Shown piece by piece: positions 17,266 to 25,157 of a DNA stretch of 64,000 bases (its first letter is position 1; each line of letters starts with the position of its first letter). The notes below the pieces were generated by a model that had not been told where the DNA came from, did no database searches, and was given only the letters and a program-made list of their open reading frames with translations. The translations under genes and the position numbers were made by a program. The DNA is from RGIG9060 sp052173655. GTDB taxonomy: Bacteria > Spirochaetota > Spirochaetia > Treponematales > Treponemataceae. The stretch lies in the NCBI GenBank assembly GCA_052173655.1, contig JBQMYD010000004.1, positions 1 to 64,000 of the forward strand, read 5' to 3'.

Positions 17266-20058
17266 TTAGTTAGGTTTTCCTACTGTGAAACTTGTTCTGC
17301 AAATCGATTTGTAAAAACACTGTCTGCATTTTGAGTAGTCTTGAATTTGCGGATTTGGTTCAAAGTTGCCACATTTTACTCTGTTTGAAAATTCAAATAT
17401 GCACTGCTGCATTTTTGCAATTTCCGTTTGGAAATTTTCAATAGAATGAAATTCGGCTTTTGTGTTCGGACAATTTTTTTTCAAAGCATCAAAGGCAAGT
17501 TGCCCGATAACGGCTTTTACCTCAAATTTACCTGTAGTGCTGTTCTTTTTTAGCGGGAAAAAACAAGCATTTTCTATTTTTATGGACTTTTTTTGATTTT
17601 GCAAAAGATAAATGTACATCGGCATTTGAAAATCCATCAAGTTTTCTTTTTTGTTTTCATCGATTGAAAAATAAATATTTTTAGGAATTGCATTATTTGT
17701 AGATTTAAAATCAATAAGTATAAAAGCACATTCTGCCGGATCAAAAAGCAGACAATCTATTTTCCCATTCAGAATAATGTTTTTTTGGGGAATGTCGTAT
17801 GTGTATTCATTTTCTATTTCAATTATTTCACATCCGGAAAATATTTTGCAAAATTCGCTTACTGCTTCAAAGATAGATAAACGGATATTTTGTTTTGAGG
17901 TTTTGTAAAGATTTCGGGTTAAAAATGAAATTTTATTGTCAGTTTCTATCGTATTTTCGATAGCATTGTCTAAAATTTTTGTATATTCTTCGGAAAGATT
18001 AAAATTTGAATTTAGGCAAAGTTTCAGTTTTCTTTCCTTTAGTGCAGAACAAAAATTTTCTAAAATTTTGTGATTTAACTCTCCTATTTCATAAGGATTT
18101 ACAAGTTCTGCTTCATTAGTTTCTTCTTTCAATTTTAAATCTTTTGAAAAATACCACTTTCTCGGGCAGTCAAAAAAAGTTGTTAAATCCGATTTTGAAA
18201 TTCGTATTTTATTTTGCGTTTCGCAATTTTTAGAACTAATTTTTTTGCAATCATTATTTTCGTCTTCGGCTGTGTTATGGCTTTTAAACCAAAATTCAAG
18301 TCCGCTTTTTTTTATTTTAGTTATTCTTTCAGAATTTTCTTCGGTTTGAGATTTTTCGGATAAAAACAAATTTTCGGCAATGTCAGAGTTTTCTTCAAAA
18401 TCGAAACAATCTTTCTGATCAATATAACTTGTAGGTTGTGCATATCCTGCAAAAGTTTTTTCGGCACAGGTAAAAAGAGTTTTTTCTGCCGTTGAGTTCA
18501 TAAAATAAAGATATATAAACAGCTGTGAAACATTTTTTTCTTCAAAATTTATTCCCAACAGCTTTTTACGTTTATTATCAAGTAAAAATGGAAGTTCTTT
18601 ATAAATTATAGAAGTTGATTTTTGGCTTGCATCAACTACCACTTGGACTTTAAAAGGAGCACAAGCAGAAAGCTTATAAGGCAAAATGGAAACTCCCAAG
18701 TCTTTTGTTTGTGCAAGATAGTTTACTTCTTTAAGGTGTTTTACAAAAAAAAGAAAAGGCTGAGGAGTTTTGCAATCCGGAAAATCCTGTTCTAAATCTA
18801 TGATTTCGCTCAACTCGGTAATGCAGCGACTCAAGATATTGTCCGAATTTTGAGAGCACTTGGACATATCAAAAAATTTACTTCTAAAATCAAAATACGA
18901 TACGCGTACTTGCTCAAAGGTTTTAGATTCTACTATGTTTGTGATTTTTTTCTTTAGTTCGTTGTAAAAATTTCTTGAACGGAATTCGGAGTTTTTTTCT
19001 CTAAAAGAATTTTCCCATACGTCAATTTTTTTCCCGTCTTGCATAAAATTGCAAATACAGTGATTTTCTTTGCCGAATTTTATTAATTGTTGAATTGAAA
19101 CAGTATCACTCCAAGGCAGTTCAGAATTTAAAAGCAGATTTCTAATACTTTCATAGTTAAAATCCGATAAAAAACAATCAGCAAGGGATTGAAAAAAAAT
19201 TCCGGCCCCTGTAGAAGCAAGAGGAACTGCATATCTTGAAACGAATGGAATTTGAAAAAGATAAAATTCTCGCATTATATATGTGCCGTAGGTTTGCATA
19301 TCAGGTACGCTGACTGCAATATCTTGCCATTCTATTTTTTGCTGATTATGAAGATCAAAAAGATATTGTGCAACAGCTTTCAGTTCTTTTCGTGAATTTC
19401 TAAAAAAAGAAATTTTTGAATCGGGAAATTCTTTGTTTATTTGAATTTCGGGAACCGGAATTATTTTTATTTCATTTTGAGTTTTTTCCAAAATTGTTTT
19501 GTATTCGCTGTAATCACTTAGAATTTCAGGAAAAAAAATAGAATATGAATTTCCGCATGATTCAAAAGGAGGTGTTTCCCATGCAGGATCAAACAGCTTG
19601 TATCGTTCCAAAAAATTGCTGTACTTATTGTAAATTTTCAGTAAATCTTCGTCCTGTAAATCGCTTTTTACTCCGCTTTCGTCAAAATATCTTTTCCAAG
19701 ATGCAAGTCCCGGTAAAAGTCGTGCAATCCAGCTTGAAAAATTTTGAGCGTTTTCAGAAAATTCTTGAGGAATCAAATTTTGTAAAAAAGTCTTTTTTTC
19801 ATTGTCCAAAATAAGTTGACATGCAAAAATTTTTCTCATTATAGCAGGAACTGCTGTTTTATCCTGATTTTTACTTTTTATTGATGTTTGCTTAAACTTG
19901 TCCCATGCAATAAAGCGTTCCTTTGCTACAGCTTTTGTACTGCTGATTTGTGTGGCACGATCTGCCCACATATCAGCTGCTGTTTGAGTTGGAAAAACAA
20001 ATCTATGATTTTGATCCAAAATGTTTTTGCAAATGATTTCTTCTATAATATTTGTCAT
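17266..20058 (-). CDS. addB: AddB-like nuclease subunit with Fe-S nuclease domain
   Basis: Second subunit of the AddAB helicase-nuclease. The N-terminal two thirds is a divergent, probably inactive helicase-like region. The C-terminal third is a PD-(D/E)XK nuclease with the iron-sulfur cysteines of AddB: one Cys in FFDCPRKWYF and three in YSKCRQCFYKSICR close to the C-terminus. The catalytic LIDFKSTN motif lies in between. The ATG is preceded by TATAAT (minus strand, 20067-20072) with 8 nt between and no Shine-Dalgarno sequence, a leaderless arrangement. The first 13 codons and the promoter are duplicated about 0.95 kb away (20968-21079). Confidence 0.85.
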   Translation of the reverse strand: MTNIIEEIICKNILDQNHRFVFPTQTAADMWADRATQISSTKAVAKERFIAWDKFKQTSIKSKNQDKTAVPAIMRKIFACQLILDNEKKTFLQNLIPQEFSENAQNFSSWIARLLPGLASWKRYFDESGVKSDLQDEDLLKIYNKYSNFLERYKLFDPAWETPPFESCGNSYSIFFPEILSDYSEYKTILEKTQNEIKIIPVPEIQINKEFPDSKISFFRNSRKELKAVAQYLFDLHNQQKIEWQDIAVSVPDMQTYGTYIMREFYLFQIPFVSRYAVPLASTGAGIFFQSLADCFLSDFNYESIRNLLLNSELPWSDTVSIQQLIKFGKENHCICNFMQDGKKIDVWENSFREKNSEFRSRNFYNELKKKITNIVESKTFEQVRVSYFDFRSKFFDMSKCSQNSDNILSRCITELSEIIDLEQDFPDCKTPQPFLFFVKHLKEVNYLAQTKDLGVSILPYKLSACAPFKVQVVVDASQKSTSIIYKELPFLLDNKRKKLLGINFEEKNVSQLFIYLYFMNSTAEKTLFTCAEKTFAGYAQPTSYIDQKDCFDFEENSDIAENLFLSEKSQTEENSERITKIKKSGLEFWFKSHNTAEDENNDCKKISSKNCETQNKIRISKSDLTTFFDCPRKWYFSKDLKLKEETNEAELVNPYEIGELNHKILENFCSALKERKLKLCLNSNFNLSEEYTKILDNAIENTIETDNKISFLTRNLYKTSKQNIRLSIFEAVSEFCKIFSGCEIIEIENEYTYDIPQKNIILNGKIDCLLFDPAECAFILIDFKSTNNAIPKNIYFSIDENKKENLMDFQMPMYIYLLQNQKKSIKIENACFFPLKKNSTTGKFEVKAVIGQLAFDALKKNCPNTKAEFHSIENFQTEIAKMQQCIFEFSNRVKCGNFEPNPQIQDYSKCRQCFYKSICRTSFTVGKPN

Positions 20059-20132
20059 AACAACGTATTATAGCACACTACGTGTTTCATGTAGTGATAC
20101 TGTTAAGAAAAAAATAAAAAAATTTTAGATAT
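20021..20132. repeat. 112-bp direct repeat, copy A (addB 5' end and promoter)
   Basis: By eye, 101 of 112 bases match copy B at 20968-21079 in the same orientation with no gap. Copy A includes the addB start codon, its first codons and the TATAAT box, plus a run of A-rich sequence upstream of the promoter. The two copies bracket the ATC-hydrolase-like gene. Confidence 0.9.
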
Positions 20133-20210
20133 GTTTATTCTCGCTACAAGAGGAACAAATGCTGTATTTGCCACCCTCGTCAAATTTATCCGTCAAATAA
20201 ATGCTTCCAA

Positions 20211-20840
20211 TTATTCTTTCTCTTTTTGAGGCTCCGGTAATTTTTTCGACGATATTCTAAGACAGAAATCACAGCAGTCATCTCCATTGCCGAGTGTTTT
20301 TGTTCTGTGCCAAACAAGGTTCGGATGAAGCTCCGCATTACAAATATCATCAGTTTCGCAAAACAACTTGCATAATCTGTTACAGTCATAGCTTTTAAGA
20401 GTGTCATGATACGGACATTTTGTCATATCCACACGCCATACTCCGCCTGACATCATGATAGTATTTCTTTCAAATCCGGCTTCTTCACCAAATGCAATTT
20501 TCATAATATTTGAGCAGGCAAACGGCATCAACCTGTAAGCTCCCGGAATCTTCATAAGCTTATCATATATTTTTCTTGCTCGCTTTGCGTTATTAAAAAT
20601 ATATCCTCGAATTACATCAAACGCTTCATCCTCGCTCATGACGGTACACAGTGTTTTAAATGCGGCAATTGCTGGTAAAATATGTCCCTTTAAATGAATC
20701 ATCTTTTTCCTTGATGCATTTGAGTTTTCCGCTATCATTTCTTCCAGTTTATCCTGCATCATCAGAATAAGATGCTGTGTATCACTGCTACCAAACATTT
20801 TTTCAAAGTCTTTCTCGATGTAACTTTTCTTGCTGTTCAC
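20211..20840 (-). CDS. L-2-amino-thiazoline-4-carboxylic acid hydrolase-family protein
   Basis: Member of the ATC hydrolase family (PF14196), first described for the enzyme that opens 2-amino-thiazoline-4-carboxylate on the route to L-cysteine. Most members have no proven substrate. Recognised from the Cys-rich C-terminal part: KCPYHD, CNRLCKLFCETDDICNAEL, HPNLVWHRTKTLGNGDDCCDFCLR. The start is GTG at 20838-20840 with GGGGAGGAAA at the right distance. The gene is an island: its sequence is visibly less AT-rich than that of its neighbours and it lies between two copies of a 112-bp repeat. Acquisition by transfer, perhaps from a clostridial source where the family is common, is an inference. 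No cysteine genes are adjacent. Confidence 0.82.
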   Translation of the reverse strand: MNSKKSYIEKDFEKMFGSSDTQHLILMMQDKLEEMIAENSNASRKKMIHLKGHILPAIAAFKTLCTVMSEDEAFDVIRGYIFNNAKRARKIYDKLMKIPGAYRLMPFACSNIMKIAFGEEAGFERNTIMMSGGVWRVDMTKCPYHDTLKSYDCNRLCKLFCETDDICNAELHPNLVWHRTKTLGNGDDCCDFCLRISSKKLPEPQKEKE

Positions 20841-20967
20841 TAAATTTTCCTCCCCGGTATATTAATGGTAATTATTTCTTTTATTTCCAAGGTAATAAGT
20901 TCCGTCTTAAGGTTATAAGCGTGCCATGACCGATACTTTCAAACATATTGAAATTCGATTTTTGGAA

Positions 20968-21079
20968 ATGTTTTTACAAATGATTTCTTCTATAATATTT
21001 ATTATAACAACGTATTATATCATACTATGTGTTTCGTGTAGTGGTAATTTTAAGAAAAAAATAAAAAAATTTAAGATAT
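20968..21079. repeat. 112-bp direct repeat, copy B (decayed addB 5' end)
   Basis: Gapless match to copy A with 11 substitutions. The addB start codon is lost (ATG to ATA on the minus strand) and most other changes are transitions. The copied TATAAT box is intact, so a transcript towards the ATC-hydrolase gene could still start here, though the CDS has its own ribosome site. Confidence 0.88.
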
Positions 21080-21117
21080 TAAAAAAACAGTTTTTGGCAA
21101 AGTTTTTATTCATAAAA

Positions 21118-21987
21118 TCAGTGCTCTGCTGTCCTTTGATTGAGAAAATCTTTTACATTTTGCAAAACAGAAGTTGCTGCCAGTCTTCCTTCATCATAAA
21201 CACGTTGAATTTCATCCGGATCGTGTGATGTGTGCCGTATTTTTAAGTTTTCTTTAGGGCAAATTAGAAAAATCTCATTGTTATCGGCCTTGTCAAAAAT
21301 ATATTTTCTTTGGCTGTTGTAAATATTATGCCTATTTTTTATAGCTTCAAATATTTTTGGATAATTTCTGAGCGAAAATTTTAGTAAGTCAAGCATTTTA
21401 CTGGGCTTTTTTATGTAATTTCTGGGTTGTGTTAAAATTACTACATTTTTGTTGTAACCCAAACTTTCAAAGTATTTCAAAGGAATTGAATCGGTTATTC
21501 CTCCGTCAAGCAATTTATATCCGTCAACTTCTACAATGCGACTTACAAGAGGCATTGATGCTCCCGCTCTCATCCAAGTAAGATCATTTGCATTGCAATT
21601 TTTTAATTCTTTGTATACAGGAAGTCCTGTATTACAATCTGATGCAACAATGTAAAAAGCCATTGGATTTGCCATATAAGAAGCGGTGTCAAAAATATCC
21701 AATTGATTGGGAATCATATTGTAGCAAAAGTCTGCTCCATAAAGATTTCCTGTTGTAAAATATGACCAAAGCGAACAATATCTTTTGTCGCGACAAAAAC
21801 GCTTATTATAGCGAAGTGTTCTTCCTATTTGTTTTGATTTAAAATTGCAACCGAAGGCACCTCCGGCGGAAACTCCTATGGCACCGTCAAATTTTATATC
21901 GTTTTCCATAAAAACATCAAGAATGCCTGCGGTGAATAAACCTCGCATTGCTCCGCCTTCCAAAACAATACCGCTTTTTTTGTCCAT
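21118..21987 (-). CDS. Patatin-like phospholipase family protein
   Basis: Predicted serine acyl hydrolase with a Ser-Asp dyad, probably cytoplasmic or membrane-peripheral, acting on phospholipids or other esters. Visible are the oxyanion loop GGAMRG (residues 11-16), the nucleophile elbow GVSAG with Ser40, and the dyad motif LLDGGITDS. The layout resembles the YjjU-type bacterial patatins. The frame opens 19 codons further upstream, but ATG 21987 begins MDKKSGIVLEGG, has AGAGG about 10 nt before it, and matches family N-termini. There is no signal peptide. It is transcribed away from fprA and towards addB, with a separate promoter. Confidence 0.88.
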   Translation of the reverse strand: MDKKSGIVLEGGAMRGLFTAGILDVFMENDIKFDGAIGVSAGGAFGCNFKSKQIGRTLRYNKRFCRDKRYCSLWSYFTTGNLYGADFCYNMIPNQLDIFDTASYMANPMAFYIVASDCNTGLPVYKELKNCNANDLTWMRAGASMPLVSRIVEVDGYKLLDGGITDSIPLKYFESLGYNKNVVILTQPRNYIKKPSKMLDLLKFSLRNYPKIFEAIKNRHNIYNSQRKYIFDKADNNEIFLICPKENLKIRHTSHDPDEIQRVYDEGRLAATSVLQNVKDFLNQRTAEH

Positions 21988-22166
21988 AAAAAAATTACCT
22001 CTGCATAAATGATGATAAAAATAACAAGGAAGCAAGTATATCAAAAAAAAATTGCTTCATCTACAATTATTTTGAACCATTTACTTAATTCAAGAAAATG
22101 GAGTATACTTAGTCCGGTTAAGTGCATTGAAAAATAAGATAAAATAATGATAAGAGGAGCACATTT

Positions 22167-23333
22167 ATGAACATTACAAATGATATAAGGTATGTTGGAG
22201 TAAATGATCATCAAATAGATTTATTTGAAGGTCAATATTCAGTTCCGAATGGAATGTCATATAATTCTTATATGATTTTTGATAAAAAAATTGCCGTTAT
22301 GGACAGTGTTGATATAAATTTCGGCGAAGAATGGATAAACAAAATAAAGAAAGAACTTGAAGAAGCAGGCAAAGCTTTTCCGGATTACATTATTGTTCAC
22401 CATATGGAAATGGATCACTCTGCAAACATTGCTCTGTTTATGCAAACTTTTCCTCAGACAAAAATAGTTTCTTCAAAAATAGCTTTTGTTATAATGAGAA
22501 ACTATTTAGGCACAGATTATGCTGAAAGACAAGTTGTTATTAGCGAAGGTGATGTACTTGAACTGGGTAAACATAAATTGAATTTTATTTCCGCTCCAAA
22601 TGTTCATTGGCCTGAAGTAATGTTTTCCTATGACACCAAGGATAAGGTTTTATTTAGTGCTGATGCTTTTGGAAAATTCGGAGCATTGGATATAGAAGAA
22701 AAATGGGAAGATGAAGCTAGACGCTATTATTTCGGTATAGTAGGAAAATTTGGGGATTTGGTTCAGAATGTGTTGCAAAAACTTTCAGATATTGAAATAA
22801 AAAAGATTTGTCCTCTTCATGGACCTGTTCTGGAAGAAGATATTTCTCATTATGTAGATCTTTACGATAAATGGTCTTCGTATACTTCTGAAAAAGACGG
22901 TGTATTTGTTGCATACACTTCGGTTTACGGTAATACAAAAAAAGTTGCAGAAAACCTTGCTTCTATATTGAAAGAGAAAGGCTGTAACGTAATTACTGCC
23001 GATTTGTCGCGGGAAGATTGGGCAAAATGTGTGGGAAATGCATTTTGCTATAGCAAACTTGTTTTGGCATCAACAACCTACTGTGGTGGTGTTTTCCCTA
23101 AAATGCGAGAATTTATAGAACATTTAACGGAACGCAATTTTCAAAACAGAACAATTGCTTTTATGGAAAACGGAACATGGAATCCTATTTGTGCAAAACT
23201 GATGAGTCAATTTTTTTCAGATAGCAAAGATATGAAATTTATTCAAAATCGAGTAACAATAAAAACAGCTTTCAAGGAAGAAAATGAACCGCAAATGCAG
23301 GCTCTTGTTTCGGATTTGTTGAATGACTGTTAA
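22167..23333 (+). CDS. fprA: Flavodiiron protein (FprA-type A-flavoprotein)
   Basis: Reduces O2 to water (or NO to N2O) with a diiron site fed by FMN; a main oxygen scavenger in anaerobes. The N-terminal metallo-beta-lactamase-like domain holds the iron ligands in HHMEMDHSAN (H-x-E-x-D-H pattern), in the PNVHWPE region and in PLHGPVLE. The C-terminal flavodoxin domain starts near residue 250 with YTSVYGNTKKVAENLA. There is no extra rubredoxin or reductase domain, so electrons should come from a separate rubredoxin; the flavin reductase-rubredoxin gene at 23842 is the likely donor. An AGGAG site precedes the ATG. A TATACT box lies in the divergent region with the patatin. Confidence 0.93.
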   Translation: MNITNDIRYVGVNDHQIDLFEGQYSVPNGMSYNSYMIFDKKIAVMDSVDINFGEEWINKIKKELEEAGKAFPDYIIVHHMEMDHSANIALFMQTFPQTKIVSSKIAFVIMRNYLGTDYAERQVVISEGDVLELGKHKLNFISAPNVHWPEVMFSYDTKDKVLFSADAFGKFGALDIEEKWEDEARRYYFGIVGKFGDLVQNVLQKLSDIEIKKICPLHGPVLEEDISHYVDLYDKWSSYTSEKDGVFVAYTSVYGNTKKVAENLASILKEKGCNVITADLSREDWAKCVGNAFCYSKLVLASTTYCGGVFPKMREFIEHLTERNFQNRTIAFMENGTWNPICAKLMSQFFSDSKDMKFIQNRVTIKTAFKEENEPQMQALVSDLLNDC

Positions 23334-23380
23334 TTTTGTTTTTTATTTTTGGGGTTATATTTTATAGGGGATAATTTTTC

Positions 23381-23408
23381 TTGACAGATGAAAAATTTAT
23401 GATATTCT
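23381..23408 (+). promoter_or_regulatory. Strong sigma-70-like promoter of the desulfoferrodoxin operon
   Basis: TTGACA at 23381-23386, a 16-nt spacer and TATTCT at 23403-23408, 42 nt ahead of the desulfoferrodoxin start. A small AGCTG/CAGCT hairpin lies in the leader. This gives dfx-hrb-rbr a promoter separate from fprA. Confidence 0.65.
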
Positions 23409-23449
23409 GATAGCTGTCATGTTCAGCTGGTTTTGAGGAGATAATTAAG

Positions 23450-23821
23450 ATGAAGTTTTATTACTGTAAACATTGCAAAAAAATCATTACTATTTTACAG
23501 AAGGATTCTGTTCCTACAATTTGTTGTGGGGAGGCTATGGTTGAAATTGTTCCGGGAACTACCGATGCTGCCGTTGAAAAACACGTTCCTGTTGTTTTGC
23601 AAAAAGGAAACACTGTAGAAGTTTCGGTTGGTTCTGTTGAACATCCTATGACCCCGGAGCATTTTATACAATGGATTGTTTTGGAAACAAAGCAAGGAAG
23701 TCAATATAAGGCCTTAAATCCGGCAGATCCTCCAAAAGCTTGTTTTTCTTTGCTTGAAGGAGAAAGTGCTGTTTGTGTTTACGCTTATTGTAATCTTCAC
23801 GGTTTATGGGCTTCAAAATAA
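23450..23821 (+). CDS. dfx: Desulfoferrodoxin / superoxide reductase with both iron centres
   Basis: Reduces superoxide to peroxide without making O2. The N-terminal desulforedoxin-type rubredoxin-like centre is complete (Cys6, Cys9, Cys25, Cys26). The catalytic centre II ligands are all there: His45, His65, His71, Cys114 and His117 (in YCNLHGLW), with Glu43 next to His45 as the usual sixth-ligand glutamate. Length 123 matches two-iron enzymes. Spacing to the next gene is 20 nt, consistent with an operon dfx-hrb-rbr for oxygen and superoxide tolerance. Confidence 0.95.
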   Translation: MKFYYCKHCKKIITILQKDSVPTICCGEAMVEIVPGTTDAAVEKHVPVVLQKGNTVEVSVGSVEHPMTPEHFIQWIVLETKQGSQYKALNPADPPKACFSLLEGESAVCVYAYCNLHGLWASK

Positions 23822-23841
23822 AATTTTAACGGATATTTTTT

Positions 23842-24456
23842 ATGGAACAAAAAGCTTTGTTTAATATTCCTTATGGGGTTTTTATTCTCGGTGCAAACAG
23901 TGATGGAAAGATAAATGCTTGTGTTACAAATACTTGCATTCAAGTTGCTTCCGATCCTGTGAGAATTGCAATTTCTGTTTTGAACAGAAATCTTACTTGC
24001 CAAATGATAAAAAAATCGGGTACTTTTTCTCTTTCAATTTTGGATAAGGACTGTACATTTGAAACAATAAAACATTTTGGTTTTCAAAGCGGCAAAGATT
24101 TGAATAAATTTGAGAGTTTTCCTTTTTTGAAGGATGAAAACGGAAATCCGTATTTGAAAAATCAAATTTGCACTTTGATTTGTGCAAAAGTTTTATCTGC
24201 ACAAGATCTGGGAACTCATACCTTGTTTGTTGCAGAAATTCAAGATGCAAAAGTAATGAGTTCAAAAGAACCTATTACTTATTCAGATTATCAAAATAAG
24301 ATAAAACCGAAACCTGAAGCGGAATCCGGAAAAAAGATTGTCGGTTGGAGATGTAAAATATGCGGTTACGAACATGATGAACCGGAACTTCCTGAGGATT
24401 TTTTGTGTCCTCTTTGTATGCATCCGGTAGATGATTTTGAGCCGATTTACGAGTAA
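23842..24456 (+). CDS. hrb: Flavin reductase-rubredoxin fusion (high-molecular-weight rubredoxin)
   Basis: Electron donor that couples NAD(P)H to flavodiiron protein in anaerobes such as Moorella. Residues 1 to about 150 form an FMN-binding flavin-reductase split barrel; the C-terminal 40 residues are a rubredoxin with Cys171, Cys174, Cys189 and Cys192 (WRCKICGYEH and CPLC). A short Pro/Lys/Glu linker joins them. Placed between desulfoferrodoxin and rubrerythrin and close to fprA, it probably serves all three. The start at 23842 has only a weak purine-rich region upstream (ACGGA). Confidence 0.9.
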   Translation: MEQKALFNIPYGVFILGANSDGKINACVTNTCIQVASDPVRIAISVLNRNLTCQMIKKSGTFSLSILDKDCTFETIKHFGFQSGKDLNKFESFPFLKDENGNPYLKNQICTLICAKVLSAQDLGTHTLFVAEIQDAKVMSSKEPITYSDYQNKIKPKPEAESGKKIVGWRCKICGYEHDEPELPEDFLCPLCMHPVDDFEPIYE

Positions 24457-24489
24457 GTTTTTATAATTTAATTTTTATTAGGAGGAAAA

Positions 24490-25026
24490 ATGAATAAATA
24501 CGAAGGGACGCAGACTGAAAAGAATTTATATGCTGCATTTGCCGGGGAATCTCAGGCTAGAAACAAGTATACGTACTTTGCTTCTGCAGCAAGAAAAGAA
24601 GGTTATGAACAGATAGCTGCAATTTTTGAAGCAACTGCAAATAACGAAAAAGAACACGCAAAATTATGGTTCAAAGAGCTTGGTGGTATAGGCGATACTT
24701 GTGAGAATCTTGGAGCGGCCGCTGCCGGTGAAAATTACGAGTGGACAGATATGTACGAAGATTTTGCTAAAACAGCAGAAAAAGAAGGCTTTCCTGCTTT
24801 GGCTGAGAAATTTCGTGCTGTTGGTGCTATTGAAAAACACCATGAAGAACGCTATAGAGCACTTTTAAAAAATGTAGAAACAGCTTCTGTTTTTGAAAAA
24901 AGCGAAGTGAAGATTTGGGAATGCAGAAACTGTGGTCATATTGTAATTGGCGTAAAGGCACCTGAAGTGTGTGCGGTTTGTGCTCATCCTAAATCATTTT
25001 TTGAAATAAGTGCAGACAATTATTAA
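24490..25026 (+). CDS. rbr: Rubrerythrin
   Basis: NADH peroxidase of anaerobes: a four-helix ferritin-like diiron domain followed by a C-terminal rubredoxin. The helix ligands are seen in [13 protein letters not shown] and [10 protein letters not shown] in the first pair and in [13 protein letters not shown] in the last helix. The rubredoxin cysteines are Cys145, Cys148, Cys161 and Cys164 ([15 protein letters not shown]). Length 178 is standard. An AGGAGG ribosome site precedes the ATG. It is last in the dfx-hrb-rbr unit, which ends at a strong terminator. Confidence 0.95.
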   Translation: MNKYEGTQTEKNLYAAFAGESQARNKYTYFASAARKEGYEQIAAIFEATANNEKEHAKLWFKELGGIGDTCENLGAAAAGENYEWTDMYEDFAKTAEKEGFPALAEKFRAVGAIEKHHEERYRALLKNVETASVFEKSEVKIWECRNCGHIVIGVKAPEVCAVCAHPKSFFEISADNY

Positions 25027-25047
25027 TTTTTTGTTTTTGCTATTATG

Positions 25048-25087
25048 AAAGCCGGCAAGTCTTGTTTATAAGTCTTGCCGGCTTTTT
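25048..25087 (+). terminator. Intrinsic terminator after rubrerythrin
   Basis: A perfect 12-bp stem AAAGCCGGCAAG / CTTGCCGGCTTT (25048-25059 and 25074-25085) with a 14-nt loop ends in a T-run. Classical rho-independent structure. Confidence 0.92.
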
Positions 25088-25157
25088 CCGTTTTAGTTCT
25101 GTTTTTTTTGTTTTATCTATGCTATACTGAAACCGGGAGGAATTGGAGAAAACTGTA

